Shown here piece by piece: positions 1 through 12,231 of a DNA stretch of 64,000 nt. The notes under the pieces were generated by a model, which saw only the letters and a list, made by a program, of their open reading frames with translations, ran no database searches and was not told the origin of the DNA. Source of the DNA: Rapana venosa (Eukaryota; Mollusca; Gastropoda; Neogastropoda; Muricidae); NCBI GenBank assembly GCA_028751875.1, contig CM054165.1, forward strand, positions 24,569,017 through 24,633,016, in the 5' to 3' direction. The position numbers and the translations under genes are program-made. The stretch's first letter is position 1. Each line of letters begins with the position of its first letter.

Positions 1-10
1 GTGAAGAAGA

Positions 11-34
11 TTCAGATTCAGATTCAGATTCAGA
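11..34 (-). repeat. LINE 3' hexamer tail (TTCAGA)4
   Basis: Four perfect copies of TTCAGA, followed on the plus strand by a sequence that reads on the minus strand as a 3' end with an AATAAA-like signal (CAATAAAATATTCTGAA). A short tandem tail instead of poly(A) is common in several LINE groups. It lies downstream of, and in the same orientation as, the ORF2 remnant at 229-3780, so I read it as the 3' terminus of that element. Confidence 0.6.
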
Positions 35-228
35 ATATTTTATTGCCATTTAAATCATGTAGACTTATTTGACACGACAAAAACATCAACTATAATTATT
101 ATCTATTTTGGCTAAAAGTGATGTACACTAAAAACATGTTGTATTTTACTTCTCTTTTTCTCTCTTTTCAAAACACTCATACACATATCTGATGATATCT
201 GCTTGATATATATCAACTGTGATTTATG

Positions 229-609
229 TCATTTTAATTTTGTACACAGTTTTTGTGTTTTTTTTGTCTTTCGTTTTTTGATTTTTAATAACAAATTATT
301 TCTGAGTTCATCATATAAAATGCATTCATCAAGTAAATAAAATTCATCTTCAATTTTGTTACAGTGTCTACATTTTCTGTCCTCTCTGGATATTTTTTGG
401 TGTCTCCCTTTCTCTATCATTAAATTGTGACAGCTTGTGCGAAATTTACAATATGTCTTCTTATGAGTTTTGTTTTCATAGTTTACTAAGTATGGTTCCA
501 ATCTGTATTCTTTGGTAGCAAAATCATAAAGTTTTTGTTTTGCATATTCTTTTTTTTGGTAGATCCAAAATGTTTTATACAAAGTCCCAGGGTTTTTTTC
601 TAACAGCAT
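229..609 (-). pseudogene. LINE ORF2 C-terminal zinc-knuckle fragment
   Basis: A 126-residue open segment that looks like the region after the reverse transcriptase in invertebrate LINE ORF2 proteins. The visible signature is an RTSCHNLMIEKGRH-like helix (residues about 58-71), then CRHCNKIEDEFYLLDEC (about 80-96), a Cys-x2-Cys followed by E-D-E and a final Cys, as in the family's nucleic-acid-binding knuckle. It ends in a lysine-rich tail (KIKKRKTKK). It is the longest uninterrupted piece of the element; the RT and endonuclease pieces lie upstream on the same strand in other frames. The apparent Met start is internal to the original protein, not a real start. The LINE clade was not determined. 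Confidence 0.75.
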
Positions 610-699
610 AACTCAACCATGAACATTAAGGGGTTTCTTTGGTTCTTTCCAGACATTTTTTGAATCCAATTGTGTACAGAATATTTTTCACTGTGTTTT

Positions 700-3600
700 A
701 TCCATTTATCGTGTGTATTATTCTGATACAAATAATCGTATACTATTCAATATAAGAGTTGGGTTTTTATTCTGTCAAAAAGAATCCAAAAGGATTTTAT
801 CTGGCATATGATTTTAAGGGTCAGTGGAAAAATTTCCCCAATTCACCCAAAGTGGGTAGTACTAATGCTTTTTTTATGAACTCCTATCATTTGTTTACAA
901 AATTTTTACATGGAAATTCTCATACAAAAAAACTGATTGGATAAGATGCCTTGAACAGTTTTATCAATATTAAGCTCTGTCCCCATTAAAACAAAAAGAA
1001 ACCAAACTTCTCTCCATAGGTTAAAAAAAGGGGTTATCAGTGAGTCGAATAAACGCATTATTATAGTTGTCTTTAAATTTTGTCCATGAATTGCTCTTTT
1101 AAAGGCGTATATTGCTTTGTTGCTTTGTTTTAACTAAATGTTCTTTTTGTTGCTTGAAATTTCCCCTTCTGATGAAAAACGACACCTAGATATTTATAAG
1201 TTTCTACTGTTTCAATTAATGCTCTCCACATTTAAAATGAATTGGGAATTTTAGGACGTGTCTCGAAAGACTATTACCTTTGTTTTTGTTTTGTTTATCT
1301 TTAAACCCCAATTAGAACAGTATTCTTTGCAGTTTGTTCATTTAGTTTGAAGACCTATTTTGGTTGTTGATAGCAATGCCAGGTCATCAGCATGGAGTAA
1401 ACAAGGAATTCTGTCTTTTGCGGTTATATATGGCGAATCTTTCTCATCGTTATTGAACTATATCATTTGAATATCATTAAAAAATGTAGAACTTAATGTA
1501 TTTCCCTGATGTGCCCCTTTTCTGGGCTATGATTTCATCTGTGTGTTTGCCTCGATTTTTGTAAATATTGTTGCATTGGAATACATGTTTTTAATGACAT
1601 TAAAAGTTTTGCCTGTTATTCCTATTTCGTTTAACTTTATAAGAAGACCCTCGTGCCACATTATCAAACGCTTTTTTGAAATCTACAAAGCAGCAATAAA
1701 GTCTTTTAGTTTTTTTCTTTCAGTGCACTATCTATTAAATTGTTAGTAGGAAGATATGGTCCGTTGTTCTGCATGCTTTTTTGAACCAGCTTGTTCTCTG
1801 AAAAATACTATTGTTATTTTCAAAATATTCAGAAATTCTATGGTTCAGTATTTGACAAAAAAGTTTTTCAATAGTTTTTGTCAACGTTATTCCTCGTATT
1901 TTCTGGGTTGTATATGCATCCGTTTTTATAGATTGGGACAATTCACTCCTACTTTCCAGTCACAGGGATATAACCCGTTTCTAATACTAAATTGAAAATA
2001 TTTCGCATTTATCTCTATAACATTAAGGGTGAAATGATTTGATCATTTCGTTTGTGATTCCATCTTTTCCAGGGGATTTGTTATTTTTCAGCATTTTTGA
2101 TTGTTTTTGTAATTTCCTCTGTTGTAATTTGCTTATCTAGCAGTGGGTTATTAGATACTTTTAATTCATTAAACCTGATTTGTACTTGCTTTTTGTGGTC
2201 TGGATCTATTTGCGGTTCTTTACCAATAAGTGTTTTTAAGTGTTCAGGGCCATTTACTGCTATAATATGATTATGATGTTTTAAAAACCATCATCTTCGC
2301 TTCTTTTAATTTTTGTAAGTTTTCCACAATATACTCGGATCTTCGTCAATGGCATCATGTAGCTGTGATACTAGTGAATTTTTGAAGATTTTCTTTTCTT
2401 TTTTATTAAAGTATTATATTGTTTTCTTTTCATAAAGTATTTTCTCGAAGTTCAAAGGGTTTATACGGGTTTTTTATTTATTGCATTTAGTAGAGACTTG
2501 ACTTTTTTTCTTGTACTGTTACATTCCGATCAAACATTTTTATTGTGTTTAATTCTTTTTACCCGGTTTTGACTTTCTGGTCTTCAAGCTTAATTGTTTT
2601 ACTTTGAGAAAGATATCAGACCAGCTGTCTGGAATATTCATTTACGACGTTTGAGGGAATCAGGCTGCTTTGTACTTTGTTTTATTTGTTTTAATAATGT
2701 ATTTGTTTCAGTTTTTATTTGTGTTATGTTGATTGTATTGCTGGTAGTAGAAGTGCCTTTTCAAATTGTCCTTTGGTCCTTTGTATCCCATACAAAATGT
2801 GTTTGTTGTGGTGAATCTTTAGTAATATACTCTGCCTGTGTGTCTCTTACTGTTTTAATAGACCCCCTGCAAACGTGTTTTGTCTATATCTGGTTTTATC
2901 TATATCTAAATCTAGTGGACAATGATCAGAGTATTCCATTAAAAAACTCTAACTTTATATGCTTCACCTCTTTCATAAATGATTTTGAACAAATGAAATA
3001 ATCCACAACACTACAACCTTGAGGTTGAAAGCATGTAAAAACTACCCTGTAAATCTCCTAATGTTCGGCCATTTAAAAATATAAATGATTGTCGGTACAA
3101 ATATTAGTTAAAAGTCTACCATATTTGTGTAAAAATTCTATCCATTGAGCACCTTTATAGCATTGGTCATATTCATTTTCTTCAGGTAAACTGTAGTAAC
3201 TTGGTTTCTGGATCTATTTCTATAAAGTCAGTCAGTCTTCCTGATCGCGCATTTTAGACTCCGCACAGTATTATCTGACCTCTTTCAGACAAACTTTCTA
3301 TGTCTTGTTCTAAATTTCCCATATTTTTTCTGTGTATGAACTTTTCCAAAAGAAGAAAATTCGGGGGGAATATATGCACATCCTAAAAAAAATATTCTTG
3401 TTTGATGATCCCTTTAAAGAATTTTCCTGTATCATTTGCATCCACACAATATCTGAACTATTTTGGCCGGTAACAATTTTATACTTTTCGATAATCTTCC
3501 TTATGAAAACTGAAATACCCCCTGAAGCACTGACAGATCTATTTCTTTTTGGTCTGCAGTGGGCACTGACATATATCCTGGTAAGAGTTACATCTTCTAC

Positions 3601-3780
3601 AGATTTTTTATCTAAATGTGTTTCTTGTAAAATTTTACATCGTATAATATCAAATGTCTTTTATGTGTACATCATTTAGTTTGTTTACATTAATTCCATC
3701 AAATTTTCCATAGATACTTTTTAATATTCCACGATAATATTCTCATGTTTTACTCATTTGTTAAATATCATTGTGAACAC
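700..3780 (-). pseudogene. LINE ORF2 remnant (endonuclease + reverse transcriptase), frameshifted
   Basis: Read on the minus strand, this is a decayed endonuclease/reverse-transcriptase ORF. At about 3770-3560 an AP-endonuclease N-terminus is visible: a WNIK-type start, then an LQETHL-like motif, then SASGGISVFIR. Near 3000-2930 is the VVDYFICS and SDH region typical of the end of the endonuclease domain. At about 1941-1735 is the RT finger region (RGITLTKTIEKLFCQILNHR), then a DFKKAFDNV-like motif near 1690 and a post-palm region to about 1050. Frame changes and stops occur throughout, so it cannot encode a working protein. Together with the 229-609 fragment and the tail at 11-34, the parts are in the order of one element. 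Plus-strand open frames at 1543-1995, 2594-3001 and 3332-3679 are its antisense shadows. Confidence 0.75.
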
Positions 3781-4139
3781 AGAGATCTTTCCAATGTGGT
3801 AAACAAACCATGTGCATATCATTTTAATGAATTGTAGTTGTTTCTTTTCCGTTATAATATCTCTAAATATAGAAATATTTTCCATTCTTATCATTGTTTA
3901 ACTGCCTACTATACCAAAACAACACGGCAACAAATTACATAATCATTAAAATTTACATAATCAAGAGATTAATTTTACGTTAAGAGTGTATTCATATTTT
4001 AACTATTAATTAAAAAACTTGACAAATCTATCCATTGTATCCGAAAAAACAAAATTAGATATATTAAATGATATCATGTGTTCAAAAGACTTTAACTGGG
4101 ACAGACTTTCTTTGGGTTAATATCACTGCACCAGACTGG

Positions 4140-4140
<1 letters not shown>

Positions 4141-4227
<87 letters not shown>

Positions 4228-4250
4228 TGTGTGTGTGTGTGTGGTTGTGT
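4141..4250. repeat. Compound microsatellite (GT)n-(GTGC)n-(GT)n
   Basis: About 110 bases of uninterrupted GT, then GTGC, then GT again. The Cys/Val or His/Thr open frames across it are artefacts of the repeat. Confidence 0.95.
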
Positions 4251-4454
4251 GTAACCTACATACTTTCTATATTTCACCACTCTTGGACTTGTTTATTCTA
4301 TACAAGTAAGTAGATCTATTTACGCCATCAAAAGTGTACAGGGCTAAGTACCTTTGATCAAACAATTGAAATCAAAAATTTTTTTTTTTTTTAATGACGT
4401 AGTGTCATCTGGCATCACATTGCTGTTATTTTTTATCTGGTACTCAATGTAGTG

Positions 4455-4620
4455 TTTTGTTGTGTGTGTGTGTTTGAAAAGCGGTGTGCGTGCATGTTGC
4501 GTGCGCGTTTGTGTTGTGAGTGCGCATGTGCGCGTGTATATATATGTGTACGTGAGTGTGGGTAAGTTGTCTATGTGTGTGTAAGTGTGTGTGTCATGAG
4601 GGAAGGTGCATGTATGTGTA
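4455..4620. repeat. Degenerate GT-rich stretch
   Basis: Imperfect GT/GC/TA dinucleotide sequence with several interruptions. No gene is seen. Confidence 0.8.
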
Positions 4621-4699
4621 TTGGAAGGGGGAAGGGGAGTTGCCTCTATCTGCATGTTTCCTATTATTTGTATATATGTACGTGATAGATGTATATGTT

Positions 4700-6270
4700 A
4701 TCTTAATATCTGTATGTGCCAGTCTTTGATTACACATTTCATTTTGTATTTTTTCCAGCCATGGTGTTGATATGGTCTCCAGTTTTGTTCCCGTCTATGC
4801 AGATGGGGAGTACCTTGTGGTCTCCAGTCAGTTTCATTCCCTCCCTTTTTGTCGTCATGGTCGTAACTTCCATTGTAGTGCCATCTATTGCTCGTCCAGT
4901 CCTTCACACCACCTTCCCTGTCACCTCTCCATCCTTGTTGGTTCCTTTCTTTGACGTTGTTGTAGCACTGTTGTCCCATCTTTCAGTCCACGGTCGTGAT
5001 GTCTGGTTATTCCCATGTCTTCTGTCTCCATGCTGTTTTGGGGTCTTCTCATTGCCGTCCGTTTCCATCCCAAGCAGGTATCTTTGATGTGTCGCATTTC
5101 TTGTCCCGTTCTGGTTAAATGGCTCATCATTCACATTTTCTTGAGTTCTGGTATTGTTCCGTTTGTATTGGCCTATCCAATTCTTTTTTCATTTGCTGAT
5201 TGTTGTTGGTCACAGTATCTGTCTGCATTGTTCGATTGCATTATTTGAACGTCATTTGGTCGTTTTTCTTTCAGGTACTGTCTCTGTTGTCTTTCAGTCT
5301 GCCATCCAATTTCTCTTTTCTGTATTTCAAATTTCTTGCCGAATTTTGGTCGTGGTTATGTTTTTTGACTGTCCAGCACCGTGCGTGTTAGGTGTCGACC
5401 TATGCTGCCTGCTAGTATTCCCCCAGCCTCGTGCTGAGGGATGGGTGGTGTCCCCGGAACAGGGCTCTGTTTTGGGGTTCAGGGTGTGGTCGATGAAAGA
5501 GATATTGTCAAGGTGGGAACAAATCACCATACACAAAAGCGTTGAATATTTTTTTTTAGCTTCAAGTTCTTTTTCGGTTGTAGAAATGGTCTGGCTGATA
5601 ACTTTTTTGTGTGTCTTTGAATTCCTCATTGATTTTTTTGACCACCTGTGTCATTTTTTTGACTTGCTGTTTTGCTGTTTCGTTCTTCAAGTTGTTCAAA
5701 ACCACAGTGGGAAATTTGTATTACTTCCCGGGTCGACTTGTTTTTTCTATTTCTTTTGACAGTCATTTATTTTTGTATATATTTTTTTCTTGATGGCAAG
5801 TCCGTATGGCTTCCTAATCGCCAGCGTCAATACCATCCAATACAGAGTCATGTAACATCAGAAACATATGGAAGACTGCCCGAAGTCATGTTTTCATTGA
5901 CATTTTTATCATCGAATTCTTCTTTCTTCAGTACTTGAGCTCAGAGTACCATCGTCATCTGTGACACAATTCATATCTTCTTGCTTGGTTTCGTGATCGC
6001 ATATATCTAGTAGAGGGAGGCTGTTTTCTGAAATTCATCCGGTTATACTTTCGACAAGGTAGTTATGGGTTCTCGTTGTTCGCATCTTTTTCGGCTGTCT
6101 TGTTTTGATTTTTGTTTGGATAGTTTTCTTTGAAGTTCTTCGTTTTCTTTTTTGATGTCATTCTTTTCGGGTTTTTTGCTGATGATTTGCGTAATTCTTT
6201 TTCCAGACTGCCGCATTTATGTTTTGGGTTCTGAGTAGTCCTTGGCTGTATTTTTTCTTTCAATTCTTGA
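4700..6270 (-). pseudogene. Possible LINE ORF1 remnant (coiled coil and esterase-like region)
   Basis: On the minus strand this interval reads, in broken frames, as a lysine/glutamate-rich region (about 6263-6063), a heptad-like stretch (TISTTEKELEAKKK, near 5580), then DNISFIDHTLNPKT followed by an HPS-A-R-G motif (about 5510-5430), and a basic, Gly/Asn/Trp-rich end near 4750. A short coiled coil followed by an SGNH-esterase-like end motif occurs in ORF1 of some CR1-like LINEs, and the strand and position (just 5' of ORF2 at 3780) fit. The frames are interrupted and I could not trace a full domain, so this is tentative. Alternatively it may be unrelated decayed sequence. Plus-strand open frames at 4716-5938 look like shadows. 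Confidence 0.4.
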
Positions 6271-6460
6271 ATGATGGTACATGTGCTCTGCTAGTGTGCT
6301 CACTGCTTTTCTAGGTTACAGACCATTGCCTTTAAATTTCGTGACTTTTGGGTTCTAAGATGATTTTGTCATCATTTGCCAGACTTTTTTCGATGAGTGA
6401 CGTCATTCTTGATTTGCTCATTTGCAAGTTTCCTTCTATCGACTTACTCCAGTATTTGCC

Positions 6461-6657
6461 CTTTGTGTGTGTGTGATTCTCTACACTATGATGTGCCCTG
6501 TTGTGTTGTGTGTGGTTTTGTGTGTTGTGTGTGTGTGGTTGTGTGTGTGTGTGTGTGATTGCTCTACACTATGATGTGTCCTGTGTGTGTGTGATTGCTC
6601 TACACAATGAAAGTGCCCTGTGTGTGTGTGTATGATTACTCTTTCACTATGATGTGC

Positions 6658-6688
<31 letters not shown>

Positions 6689-7221
6689 TGTGTGTGTGTG
6701 TGTGTGTGTGTGTGATTGCTCTATTACTATGATTTTGCCCTGTGTGTGTGTGTGGGGTGTTTTGTGTTGTGTGTGTGTGTGTGTGTGTGTGATTGCTCTA
6801 CACTATGATGTGCCTGTGTGTGTGTGTTTTTGTGTGTGTGATTACTCTACACTATGATGTGCCCTGTGTGTTATTGCTCTACACTATGATGTGCCCTGTG
6901 TGTGTTTTGTTTTGTGTGTGTGTGTGTGATTGCTCACTATGATGTGCCCTTTTTGTTGTGATTGCTCTAAAAACTGTGATGTGCCCTGTGTGTGTGTGTG
7001 TGTGATTACTCTACACTATGATGTGCCCTGTGTTGTGTGTGTGTGTGTGTGTTGTGTGTGTGTGTGTGTGTGTGTGTGGGTGTGTGTGTGTGATTACTCT
7101 ACACTATGGGTGTGCCCTGTGTGTGTGATTACTCTACACTATGATGTGCCCTGTGTGTGTGATTACTCCACACTATGATGTGCCCTGTGTATGTGTGTGA
7201 TTACTCTACACTATGATGTGC

Positions 7222-7263
<42 letters not shown>

Positions 7264-7546
7264 GTGTGTGTGTGTGTGTGTGTGTGTGTGATTACTCTAC
7301 ACTATGATGTGCCCTGTGTGTGTGATTACTCTACACTATGATGTGCCCTGGTGTGTGTGATTACTCCCCACTATGATGTACCCTGTTTGTGTGTGATTGC
7401 TCTACACTATGATGTGCCCTGTGTGTGTTTGATTTCTCTACACTATGATGTGCCCTTTTGTGGATTGCTCTACACTATGATGTGCCCTGTGTGTGTAAAA
7501 GTGCCACACTATGATGTGCCCTGTGTGTGTGTGATTTGCTCTACAG
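6461..7546. repeat. Compound minisatellite: fixed core plus variable (GT)n
   Basis: About 30 irregular units. Each has a nearly invariant core (CTCTACACTATGATGTGCCC) followed by TG and a (GT)n run from 4 to more than 40 bases, then GATTACT or GATTGCT. Unit length varies almost entirely through the GT run. Cys/Val-rich open frames here are not genes. Confidence 0.93.
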
Positions 7547-8017
7547 AATGGCGGATGAGTGTCTGTTGGTGAGACTACGCATTACAGTGTCATCGACCGT
7601 ATTCAGTAATAACGTCCCCAACAGGCTCTATGGCAGTCTACCTACCGGGTCTACCTACTTGAGGATTTGCCCATTGTTTTGCTTGTTTGGGTTTTTTTAA
7701 TGGCTTGGTAGTTGATCGTTGAGTTCTGGAATCATGATTTAAATAAGCTTTTAAACAGCCATCCTTCATGGTGGGCAAAACAGTTGCACACGCCGAGGAA
7801 CGAAGAATAAAAAGGAAAAAAAACCCATTACATCAAGCTTTGTGTTTCAAAATAATTGCAAATTTATTGATGGTAAGACTTTGTTAATTCATTGTAAAAA
7901 CTACTGCAGCTTCTGAATGTCACGTTAGCCGGTAAATGAGCAGAGAAACGTTGGTTTTTCATGTTGATACAGGGTGGTTGTAGCAGACTTGAACGCTAAG
8001 GGGTTCGAGATGGGGGC
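7547..8017. other. No recognisable feature
   Basis: About 470 bases of ordinary-looking sequence between a minisatellite and a G-tract. I see no coding region, tRNA-like box or terminal repeat. Confidence 0.6.
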
Positions 8018-8046
8018 GGGGGGGGGGGGGGGGGGGGGGGGGGGGG
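8018..8046. repeat. Poly(G) tract
   Basis: A run of 29 G immediately 5' of a SINE fragment. Its exact length is likely unreliable. A similar G-run precedes the SINE fragment at 36310, so the pair may be part of that repeat's structure. Confidence 0.9.
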
Positions 8047-8059
8047 TCCCTGCAGTTAC

Positions 8060-8178
8060 ATCGTACCGATCGAAAGGTCCTCCGGATGAGACCATAAACT
8101 AAGGTTCCGTGTACAAACACATGCAGAACATTTTGCACGAAGTTAAAAACCCGTTCCGCTTTCGGGAGAATAGGCCAC
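8060..8178 (+). mobile_element. SINE-A body fragment (plus orientation)
   Basis: Contains the core shared by the SINEs of this window (CCGGATGAGACCATAAACTA, then CCGTGT), followed by AGAACATTTTGCACGA and CCCGTTCCGCTTTCGGGAGA. The same order is seen on the minus strand at 29600-29960. The tRNA-like head and the 3' tail are missing. Confidence 0.7.
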
Positions 8179-8425
8179 TGTGTACTGGAAGGATCGGATG
8201 CTCAAATGAGAAAAGAAACCCTGACCCACATCGCTGTAGCACTTTGCCATCCTCCCTGTACTGGACACGAGGCTACCTTCAGGGGAGACAAACGCTCACA
8301 TGTAATACACAACATCTCAACATGGGTCAGCCTGGCAGCTCCAGGGGAGAAAGAAAACCAGCACTGGCCAGAAAACCAAGTGCTGCACACTGACGGCAGA
8401 GACAGGTCATCCTGAATTCAATTTG

Positions 8426-8611
8426 GAATGGGAACATGAATAATGATGATGTGTATGAATGGGAACATGAATAATGATGATGTGTATGAATGGGAACATG
8501 AATAATGATGATGTGTATGAATGGGAACATGAATAATGATGATGTGTATGAATGGGAACATGAATAATGATGATGTGTATGAATGGGAACATGAATAATG
8601 ATGATGTGTAT
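8426..8611. repeat. 31-bp tandem repeat, six copies
   Basis: Six essentially identical 31-bp monomers beginning GAATGGGAACATGAATAATG. Near-perfect homogeneity suggests recent amplification. The His/Ser-rich minus-strand frames are repeat artefacts. Confidence 0.95.
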
Positions 8612-8787
8612 TGTGCTGGTTGTGGTGATGGAGCCTGTTTTGAAGACACGGAAATCAGAAGTGACAAGGCTAAGCTAAACATTCGTTACTGAACATCATG
8701 ACTTTGTTTCAGCCAGCCTCTCTTCGCTCAGAGTGATATTTATTACATGAAATTCACCAACATCCACATCCCTTTTTCCCCTTTACC

Positions 8788-8880
8788 AACCACACACCAC
8801 ACCACACCCACAAAACCCCACACCCACACACACACACCACACACACAAAACACACACAAAAACAAACACACCCCACCAAC
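8788..8880. repeat. AC-rich low-complexity tract
   Basis: Irregular CA/CCA sequence that ends abruptly at 8880, where the 29-bp satellite of copy A begins. The junction coincides with the left limit of the 16289-offset match, so it may be an assembly join. Confidence 0.8.
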
Positions 8881-10937
8881 TGTATAAGTGAAAACTCTGA
8901 CACAACCTGCTAAGTGACGACAACTCTGTCACACAATCCCTGAATAGTGACAACAACTCTGACACAACTGCTAAGTGACGACAACTCCGACACAAACCTG
9001 CTATGTGACGACAATCTGACACCAACGATAGTGGACGACAACTTGACACAACCTGAATAGTGACGACAACTTGGACACAACCTGGAATTTGTGACGATCA
9101 ACTCTGACACAACTCTGACACAACATGAATAGTGACGACAAATCTGACACAACCTGAATAGTGACGACCAACTCTGGACAAACCTGAATAGTGACGGACA
9201 AACTCTGACACAACTCTTGACACAACCTGAATAGTGACGACAAACTCTGACACAACCTGATAGTGACGACAAAACTCAGACACAACTCTGACACAACTGA
9301 AATTAGTGACGACAACTCTGACCACAACTCTGACACTTCCGGCTAAGTGACGTCAAAACTCTGACACAACTGAATAGTGACGAAAAAAAACAAAAACCTT
9401 TCTTGGACACAACTGAATAGTGACGCAACTCTGACACAACCTGCTAAGTGACGACAACTCTGACACAACGTGCTAGTGACGACAAACTTGACCCACAACT
9501 TCAGACACAACCTGATAGTGACGACAACTCTGACACAACCTGGAATAGTGACGACAACTCTGACACAAACTGAATCGTGACGACAACTCTGACACAACTC
9601 TGACACAACCTGAATAGTGACGACAACCTCTGAACAACTTGACACAACCTGATAGTGAACAACAAACTCTGACACAAAACAGATGAGTTACAAACAACTC
9701 TGACACCAACTGAATAGTGACGACAACTTGAACAACCTGAATAGTGCAAAACTTGACACAACCTGGACTAGTGACAACAATTCTGACACAACTGAATAGT
9801 GACGACAAACTCTGACACAACCTAATAGTGACAACAAATCTGAACACAAACTGAATGAGTGACGAAACTCGGACACAAACCTGAATAGTGACGACAACTC
9901 TGACAAAACCTGAATAGTGACGAACAAACTCTGACACAACTCTGACACAACTGAATTTGTGACGGACAACTCTGGACACAACCTGAATTGTGACGACAAC
10001 TCTGACACAAATGATTAGTGACGACAACTCTGACACAACTCTGACTCAACCTGGAATAGTGACGACAACTCTGACACAACTGAATAGTGTCGACCAACTC
10101 GGAACAACCTGAAATAGTGCGACACTCTGAACAACTTGACACAACCTGCATAGTGACGACAACTCTGACACAAACTTGACATCACCTGAATAGGTGAAAC
10201 AACTCAGACACACCCTGATAGTGACAACAACTCTGACACAAACCTAATAGTGACGACAACTTGACACAACCGGAATAGTGACAACAACTCTGATACACAA
10301 CCTTGACTAGTGACAAACAACTCTGACACAACCTGAATAGATGACGCACAACTCTGAACAACCTGAAAGTGACAACAACTCTGACACCACTGAATAGTGA
10401 CGACAACTCTGACACAACTGAATAGTGGACGACAACTCTGACACAACCTGAATAGTGACGGACAACTCTGACAACAACTCTGACACAACTCTGGACACAT
10501 CTTGGTAAGTGCCGACAACTCTGAACAACCTGATTAGGACGACAACTTGACCCGAACTCTGACACAACCTGACATAGTGACAAACTATGACACAAACATG
10601 CCTAAGTGACAAACCTCTGACACAACCTGCTAAGTGACGAAACTCTGGACACACTGCTAAGTTGACGACAACTCTGACACAACCTGAATAGTGACGACAC
10701 TCTGACACAACCTGAATAGTGACGAAACTCTGAACAACTCTGGACACAACCTGCCTAAGTGACAACAACTCTGACCATCCTGAATAGTGGACGACAACTC
10801 TGGACACAACCTGCTAAGTGACGACAACTATGACACACCCTGATAGTGACGAAACTCGACACAACCTGAATAGTGACGAACAACTCTGACACAACCTGCT
10901 AAGTGACGACAACACTGACAGACAACTTGCTAAGTGA
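8881..10937. repeat. 29-bp satellite, copy A (irregular)
   Basis: Tandem 29-bp units with the core GACAACTCTGACACAACCTG followed by AATAGTGAC or CTAAGTGAC. Units here have many single-base gains and losses. Positions 8881-10666 match 25170-26955 at a constant offset, including odd features such as an A8 run near 9383 and GGTAAGTGCCGAC near 10503. From 10667 on, copy A looks like an indel-rich version of copy B. All minus-strand Ser/Val/Cys-rich open frames here are repeat translations. Confidence 0.95.
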
Positions 10938-11330
10938 CAAAGTAAAGTGTATCACTCTAGCACACACCTATCGAGTAAAGCATTGTAGCTTTTTTCTTCG
11001 TTGTTAGCCAGTAAATATATCATTTAGCTGCATAGCGCCATGTTTTAAAATAAAAGCATCTCGTAGTTTTGATCCTTTTTTTAAAAACAGTAAACAAATA
11101 TCATTTAGCATACATAGACGCCTGTTTTCAGATAAAGCATCTTGTAGCTTTTCTTCTTTATTTTTTTTAAAAGCAGAGTGGTCAACTTATCATTTAGCAT
11201 GCATAGCGCCCTGTTTGACAGATAAAAGCATCTGGTTAGCTTTTTTCTTTAATTTTTTTAAAAGCAGTTAAACTATATCATTTAGATGTATAGCGCTGGT
11301 TGTCAGAGAAAAGTATCAAGTAGCTAGCTG
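10938..11330. repeat. 83-bp tandem repeat, copy A (irregular)
   Basis: About 4.5 units containing CATTTAGCATGCATAGCGCC, a CAGATAAAAGCATCTTGTAG segment, a T-rich run and AAAAGCAGTAAACT. It is the same repeat as 28216-28595 but with more indels. It follows the 29-bp satellite in both copies. Confidence 0.9.
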
Positions 11331-11516
11331 TTTTGCTTTTTGGACGTGTTCAGAGATGACCTGCTTAGGTGACAGTGTGAATCAAGCTGATGATCTACTT
11401 GTACCTGAAGCTGCCTGAAACTATCGACTCCTGCAGACTTCTCACACCTACTTTAAGAGCATGAACAGTAAGCTTCTGTCTAAGAAGTTATGTTTGGGAA
11501 ACTTTCAATTTTAGAA

Positions 11517-11565
<49 letters not shown>

Positions 11566-11690
11566 ACGGCGCGCGCTTAAAGATCGCGCTGCGTGTATTA
11601 TATATAATATGTGCTTGCGTGCACCAACACTTCGCGAAAAAAACCTTGTGCATGCACCTACCTTGTAATCGGGAACCCTTACCATCTTTG
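11331..11690. other. Unique flank shared with 28596-28955
   Basis: Non-repetitive sequence plus a (GT)n run at 11517-11565 that matches the flank of copy B, with small indels, up to about CCTTGTAATCGGGAACCC. Beyond about 11690 the two copies diverge. No gene is recognised. Confidence 0.75.
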
Positions 11691-11769
11691 TTTTGGTCAA
11701 TGAGTGTCTTTGGGGAAGAAGCTACTCAACGTAGGTGTGGTAAGACAGCGCTGGCAGACACCATTTAGA

Positions 11770-11960
11770 CAGGGACAGACAGACAGAAAGACAGACAGAT
11801 ATATATTTATATATATATATAATATATCTATATATTATTTATATATATATATATATATTTATGTGTGATGTGTGTGTGTGTGTGTGTGTTGTGTGTGTGT
11901 GTGTACTATGATGTATGTTTGTATGGTGTGTGTGTGGGGGGGAGGGTTTTATTGTGTTCG
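11770..11960. repeat. (GACA)n, (TA)n and (GT)n microsatellite cluster
   Basis: A short GACAGACA run, about 60 bases of TA repeats, then about 90 bases of interrupted GT repeats. Confidence 0.9.
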
Positions 11961-12029
11961 TGCGTGCGTGAGTACGTGCTAGTCACCTCATCAGCTATGC
12001 GATACTATTAAACACATCGACATAAAAAA

Positions 12030-12187
12030 ATAATCTCACGGGGCATACGCACACATGCACGCAATCACACAACACACGCAAGCACGGTCATGCGCACAAT
12101 ACACCCACGGCCACACACAACACACACAACCACCCTGTCCCACACGCACACTCCTATTAACACACACGTAGCGCACGCGCGCACGCA

Positions 12188-12231
<44 letters not shown>

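Noticed and set aside
1543..3679. Plus-strand open frames (67-135 codons)
   Set aside because: Antisense shadows of the LINE endonuclease and RT, which can be read motif by motif on the minus strand.
4716..5759. Plus-strand open frames up to 201 codons (Phe/Leu/Val/Cys rich)
   Set aside because: Antisense of the minus-strand, LINE ORF1-like region; hydrophobicity comes from T-rich sequence opposite a Lys/Asn-rich coding strand.
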